Shown here piece after piece: positions 32,722 to 35,789 of a stretch of 35,789 bases of DNA. Each line of letters opens with the position of its first letter. Positions within the stretch are counted from its first letter, which is position 1. The position numbers were made by a program, and so were the translations under genes. Source of the DNA: Dehalococcoidia bacterium (GTDB lineage: Bacteria; Chloroflexota; Dehalococcoidia; GIF9; UBA5629); the NCBI GenBank assembly GCA_016783155.1, contig JADHXB010000007.1, forward strand, positions 1-35,789, in the 5' to 3' direction. The notes under the pieces are model-generated. The model made no database searches. It saw only the letters and a program-made list of their open reading frames with translations, and had not been told where the DNA came from.

Positions 32722-34198
32722 TCTGTTTTCCTCCAAGTTTGCGTATCAGGATTTCTTTTGCCGTGCCGGGGTTAGCCCGTCCTTTGGTCGCCTTCATCAC
32801 CTGTCCGATGAGGAAAGCCAGGGCCTGCTGCTTCCCTGACTTGTAATCGGACACCGCCTGGCTGTTGCTGGCTATCACCTCGGCTACTATTTTCTCTATT
32901 TCCTCCGAGCTGCTTATCTGGCTCAACCCCTTCTCAGCCACGATGTCGCCGGCTTTCTTGCCGCTGAGGAACATCTCTTCGAAGACTGCTTTAGCCGCCG
33001 GTCCGCTTAGGGTTCCCTTGTCTGCTAGTTCTAGCAGTTCTGCCAGATGCTTCGGGGTGACCTTGGCATCTTCAATACCGGTGTTGGTGGAGTTTAGCAT
33101 CCGGCTGAAGTCACCCAGCAGCCAGTTGCTTACCGTCTTGGCTTTTTTGGGTAGGTCGGCTCTGTCTGAGGAACCTGCCATCAACTTAACGCAGTCCTCG
33201 AAGTAGTTTGCCATGGCTTTGGAATCGATGAGCAGGCTGGCGTCATATAACGGCAGACCGTACTGAGACATGAAGCGGTCTCGCCTGACATCAGGCAGCT
33301 CGGGCAGGTGCGACCTGATTTCCTCCACCCAGCTCTGGCTGAAGACCAGTGGCGGCAAATCGGGCTCGGGAAAGTAGCGGTAGTCGTGTGCATACTCCTT
33401 GCTTCTCTGGCTCACGGTTACTCCCTTTTGCTCCACCCAGCCCCGCGTTTCCTGTACCAGCTTACCGCTTTTCTCCAGCACCTCCTGCTGCCTTTTAGCT
33501 TCGTAGTCCAGAGCCCGGTATACGGCTCTGAAGCTGTTCATGTTCTTTACCTCTACCTTGGGTAGATATTCTTTGGTCCCCCTGGGGCGGATGCTGATGT
33601 TGGCATCGCACCTGAAGCTGCCCTCCTCCATATTGCCTGTTGACACGCCCAGGTACTGTAGAATGGTGCGCAGCTTCATCAGGTACTGCCTCGCCTCCTC
33701 AGGCGAGCTTATATCCGGCTCGCCGACGACTTCCATCAACGGTACACCGGAGCGGTTGACATCCACCAGGCTGTAGCTTTCGCCCTCCGGCGAGGTGCAG
33801 TGTGTCAGTTTCGCCACATCCTCCTCGAGGTGAACACGGGTAATGCCGATTTTCTTTTTATTGCCATTGACGCCGATCGTCAACCAGCCGTTTTTACTGA
33901 TGGGGACATCGTACTGTGATATTTGATAGCCTTTCATCAAGTCGGGGTAGGGGTAGTTCTTGCGGTCGAACTTGGCATGTTCGGCGATGGTGCAGTTGAG
34001 GGCCAAGGCGGTCATTGCCGTATACTCTATCGCCTTCTGGTTGATTGTGGGCAGGACGCCGGGCATACCCAGGCAGATGGGGCAGACGTAGGTGTTAGGC
34101 GGCGCGCTGGCGTAATCGGTGCTGCAGGAGCAGAACATCTTGCTCTTAGTCAGCAGCTGGGCATGCACTTCCAGCCCGATAATAATCTCGTAATCCAC
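32714..34198 (-). CDS. gatB: Aspartyl/glutamyl-tRNA amidotransferase subunit B
   Basis: tRNA-binding and kinase subunit of GatCAB, which converts Glu-tRNA-Gln or Asp-tRNA-Asn to the amide. Seen are [23 protein letters not shown] with CPICLGMPG (zinc-type cysteines), [53 protein letters not shown] and a C-terminal YqeY-like tail with [14 protein letters not shown]. The open frame runs to 34273, but homology begins at GTG 34198 (494 aa), which lies just after a -10 box, so initiation on a very short or leaderless message is inferred. gatA and gatC are elsewhere. Confidence 0.94.
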   Translation of the reverse strand: MDYEIIIGLEVHAQLLTKSKMFCSCSTDYASAPPNTYVCPICLGMPGVLPTINQKAIEYTAMTALALNCTIAEHAKFDRKNYPYPDLMKGYQISQYDVPISKNGWLTIGVNGNKKKIGITRVHLEEDVAKLTHCTSPEGESYSLVDVNRSGVPLMEVVGEPDISSPEEARQYLMKLRTILQYLGVSTGNMEEGSFRCDANISIRPRGTKEYLPKVEVKNMNSFRAVYRALDYEAKRQQEVLEKSGKLVQETRGWVEQKGVTVSQRSKEYAHDYRYFPEPDLPPLVFSQSWVEEIRSHLPELPDVRRDRFMSQYGLPLYDASLLIDSKAMANYFEDCVKLMAGSSDRADLPKKAKTVSNWLLGDFSRMLNSTNTGIEDAKVTPKHLAELLELADKGTLSGPAAKAVFEEMFLSGKKAGDIVAEKGLSQISSSEEIEKIVAEVIASNSQAVSDYKSGKQQALAFLIGQVMKATKGRANPGTAKEILIRKLGGKQND

Positions 34199-34208
34199 GA
34201 TGTTGGTT

Positions 34209-34237
34209 AGTATAGCAGCATGGCACGTATGAGGCAA
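34209..34237 (-). promoter_or_regulatory. gatB promoter (short-leader)
   Basis: Minus strand: TTGCCT (34232-34237), 17-bp spacer, TATACT (34209-34214). Ten bases separate it from GTG 34198, predicting a leader of only about 4 nt and no Shine-Dalgarno site. Confidence 0.55.
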
Positions 34238-34319
34238 ACGGATAGCGACGGCGTGAAATGCAGCACCCAACAAATTGGCTGCTTGTTACTTTTATTAGAC
34301 AACTGAGCTTTCAGACTGC

Positions 34320-35438
34320 TTAATGTTTCAGGGTCGCTGCAGTAACGACTGCATTTTCATATTCCATTAGTAAAGTCTCAATAAGCTTCTCAACAGAGAT
34401 GATTGTATCTATCCTATATGCATTAGCCCCGGCAAAAGCAAATCCTTTTTCAAGTTGCCCCTTTTTGGCATTGGTCAAGGCAGCACAAATGCAATATGGC
34501 GAACTCATAAAATCGCAGGTTTTCAGACATTGCCAGGGGCATTTAAATGGTCTTTTAATTCCCGATGATACATCCTCAAGAAACCTATTCTTTATGGCTC
34601 TTCCCGGTAATCCAACCGGGCTGTCAATTATGGTAAGATCCTCTTTTTTGCAATTAACGTATGCCTCCTTAAATTTTATGGAAACATCGCACTCGTGAGT
34701 TGCCACAAACCTGGTGGCCATCTGCACACCTTGCGCTCCCAATTGGATGAATTTATAAATGTCGGCACCTGTATACACACCACCGGCAGCGATTACGGGG
34801 ATGCTCTTATTAAAATTCTGCTCATAGGGCTTTATCACAGAGATTACTTCCGGGAGTATCTTTTCCAACGAATGGTCAGGGTTATTGATCTGCTCTTTTT
34901 TGAACCCGAGGTGTCCACCGGCTAATGGACCTTCAACAACCACAGCATCAGGCACCTGATTGTAGTGATTCCCCCAGTATTGAAATATCAGTTTTGTTGT
35001 CCTGGCAGAAGATACTATTGGAACAACCTTAACTGCAGCTTTTCTCAATCCACTCGTTAACAATGTCTCAGGGATATTTAGTGGAAGTCCGGCACCAAGA
35101 AAAACCATGTCCATGCCTTCGTCCACTGAAATCTGTAGAAGGTCATAGTAATCCGTAAGGGCTACCATTAGGTTAACGCCAACAATACCAGTAGTCATCT
35201 CCCTCGCTTTTCTTATTTCTCTCCGCAAGGCTTTTTCGTTGGCTCCCTTGAAATTACTGTTAAAATCAGGCTCAAGCATACCTATTCCAGTGGCAGAAAT
35301 GACACCTATGCCGCCTTCGTTGGCGACTGCCGAGGCTAGCCCTGACAAAGAGATGCCAACGCCCATTCCACCTTGAATAATGGGTATCTTAGCCTCCAAA
35401 TCACCTATCCGCAGTTTTGGTATGTTCCGGAAATCCAT
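34320..35438 (-). CDS. FMN-dependent nitronate monooxygenase / enoyl-reductase (FabK-like) family protein
   Basis: A TIM-barrel flavoprotein of the 2-nitropropane dioxygenase family (372 aa). FMN-binding features are IPIIQGGMGVGISLSGLASAVANEGG near the N-terminus (split here: IPIIQGGMGVG, then the AVANEGGIGVIS strand), VVEGPLAGGHLGF, and IPVIAAGGVYTGADIYKFIQLGAQGVQMATRF. The C-terminal third holds several cysteines (CPWQCLKTCDF, PYCICAAL), as in members that may carry extra cofactors. ATG 35438 has GGAG eight bases upstream and is preferred to GTG 35447. It may oxidise nitronates or reduce enoyl thioesters; the sequence does not decide. Confidence 0.88.
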   Translation of the reverse strand: MDFRNIPKLRIGDLEAKIPIIQGGMGVGISLSGLASAVANEGGIGVISATGIGMLEPDFNSNFKGANEKALRREIRKAREMTTGIVGVNLMVALTDYYDLLQISVDEGMDMVFLGAGLPLNIPETLLTSGLRKAAVKVVPIVSSARTTKLIFQYWGNHYNQVPDAVVVEGPLAGGHLGFKKEQINNPDHSLEKILPEVISVIKPYEQNFNKSIPVIAAGGVYTGADIYKFIQLGAQGVQMATRFVATHECDVSIKFKEAYVNCKKEDLTIIDSPVGLPGRAIKNRFLEDVSSGIKRPFKCPWQCLKTCDFMSSPYCICAALTNAKKGQLEKGFAFAGANAYRIDTIISVEKLIETLLMEYENAVVTAATLKH

Positions 35439-35468
35439 GTATTGCACTCCTTTGATCAGAACACAATG

Positions 35469-35657
35469 TTACCTATTGACCCCTACCCCCAACAGCAGGG
35501 ACGCCCGTAATTGGAGCTTCCCGGCACTTTCTGCAAACTCCTTGGGGGTGAGACATCCCAGTGAGGTATGTAGTCTGCCCCCATTATAATTCTTTCGCTG
35601 GGATTCGACAAAATTCCTGGCATGCTTCTTCCCGGCAAGAAAGATTGCCCCTACCAA
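35469..35657 (-). pseudogene. C-terminal remnant of an integrase-core (IS3-like) transposase
   Basis: The frame encodes FVESQRKNYNGGRLHTSLG then CLTPKEFAES, the classic last segment of rve-type transposases (the YN..R.H..LG..TP.EF pattern). The catalytic D, D, E region is absent and nothing upstream to the window edge continues it, so it is a truncated relic. No inverted repeats or target duplication were recognised. Confidence 0.75.
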
Positions 35658-35700
35658 AGGCGAAGAGCTTTGGTTGCCAGGGCAATCGCCTTTGCCCTGG
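35654..35700. other. Two adjacent hairpins next to the transposase remnant
   Basis: CCAAAG (35654-35659) pairs with CTTTGG (35668-35673). CCAGGGCAA (35677-35685) pairs perfectly with TTGCCCTGG (35692-35700). No T-run follows either. They may be leftovers of the insertion sequence or part of another repeat. The remaining bases to 35789 show no gene I can support. Confidence 0.4.
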
Positions 35701-35789
35701 ACCTGTGATGAAGCGATTTAAGCAACGGTGGCTGGTGAGCGAGTCTCAGCCGGTTGCGGCGGGTAAACTTTCGTGGCTGCTAATAAATG

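Noticed and set aside
1-35789. tRNA genes, tmRNA, known riboswitches
   Set aside because: No T-loop GTTCGAnTC with matching acceptor ends and no recognisable riboswitch core was found in the intergenic regions read by eye; a covariance-model scan was not possible.

Overview
The window looks like a chromosomal segment of a Chloroflexota bacterium, most likely a Dehalococcoidia/Dehalococcoidales-type organism. This rests on the gene order 5S rRNA - clpC - radA - ispD - ispF - cysE - cysS, on an rpoB-rpoC unit without rplJL in front of it, on a 5S gene detached from 16S/23S, and on interspersed palindromic repeats with GTCATTGCGAG ends. The assignment is by remembered synteny and was not computed. 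Gene density is high, overlaps of 1-8 nt are common, and sigma70-type promoters are often near consensus.

Layout. 1-3411: tail of an unknown gene, a membrane sensor histidine kinase (Cache-like sensor, HAMP, GAF, HisKA_3/HATPase), its NarL-type response regulator, and a second receiver-only regulator. 3409-5867: a complete 2,443-bp IS1595/ISXO2-type transposon (3417-5859) with 27-bp imperfect terminal inverted repeats and an 8-bp target duplication. It carries the transposase and, convergent to it, a passenger operon: hicB, hicA, a 37-residue ORF, a frameshifted nucleotidyltransferase and a 57-residue ORF. 5919-10357 (minus): adenine deaminase and a hypoxanthine phosphoribosyltransferase (purine salvage), preceded by a CoxE-like VWA protein and a MoxR ATPase. 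10564-18471: rpoB-rpoC with a consensus promoter and an intrinsic terminator; rpoC ends in nine tandem VSE codon triplets. 18518-20107: ruvB and a secreted SNase-like nuclease. 20125-21491 (minus): PadR regulator plus a HAAS-domain membrane protein. 21506-24400: solitary 5S rRNA, then clpC with a fully consensus promoter. 24452-29115: radA, ispD, ispF, cysE and cysS, tightly packed. 29159-30352: a lipoprotein with two Ig-like repeats and a chagasin (I42) inhibitor domain, bracketed by two 81-bp repeats. 30377-34237 (minus): MBL-fold hydrolase, SAM hydrolase (DUF62), secG and gatB, with clusters of palindromic repeats. 34320-35657 (minus): an FMN-dependent nitronate monooxygenase/enoyl reductase-like enzyme, then the C-terminal relic of a transposase.

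Most of the window is housekeeping: transcription, DNA repair, proteostasis, isoprenoid and cysteine synthesis, tRNA charging, protein export and purine salvage. The accessory content is concentrated in the transposon and in the repeat-rich 29-35.8 kb part. The most notable item is the transposon with its toxin-antitoxin passenger operon, whose exact ends and target duplication can be read directly.
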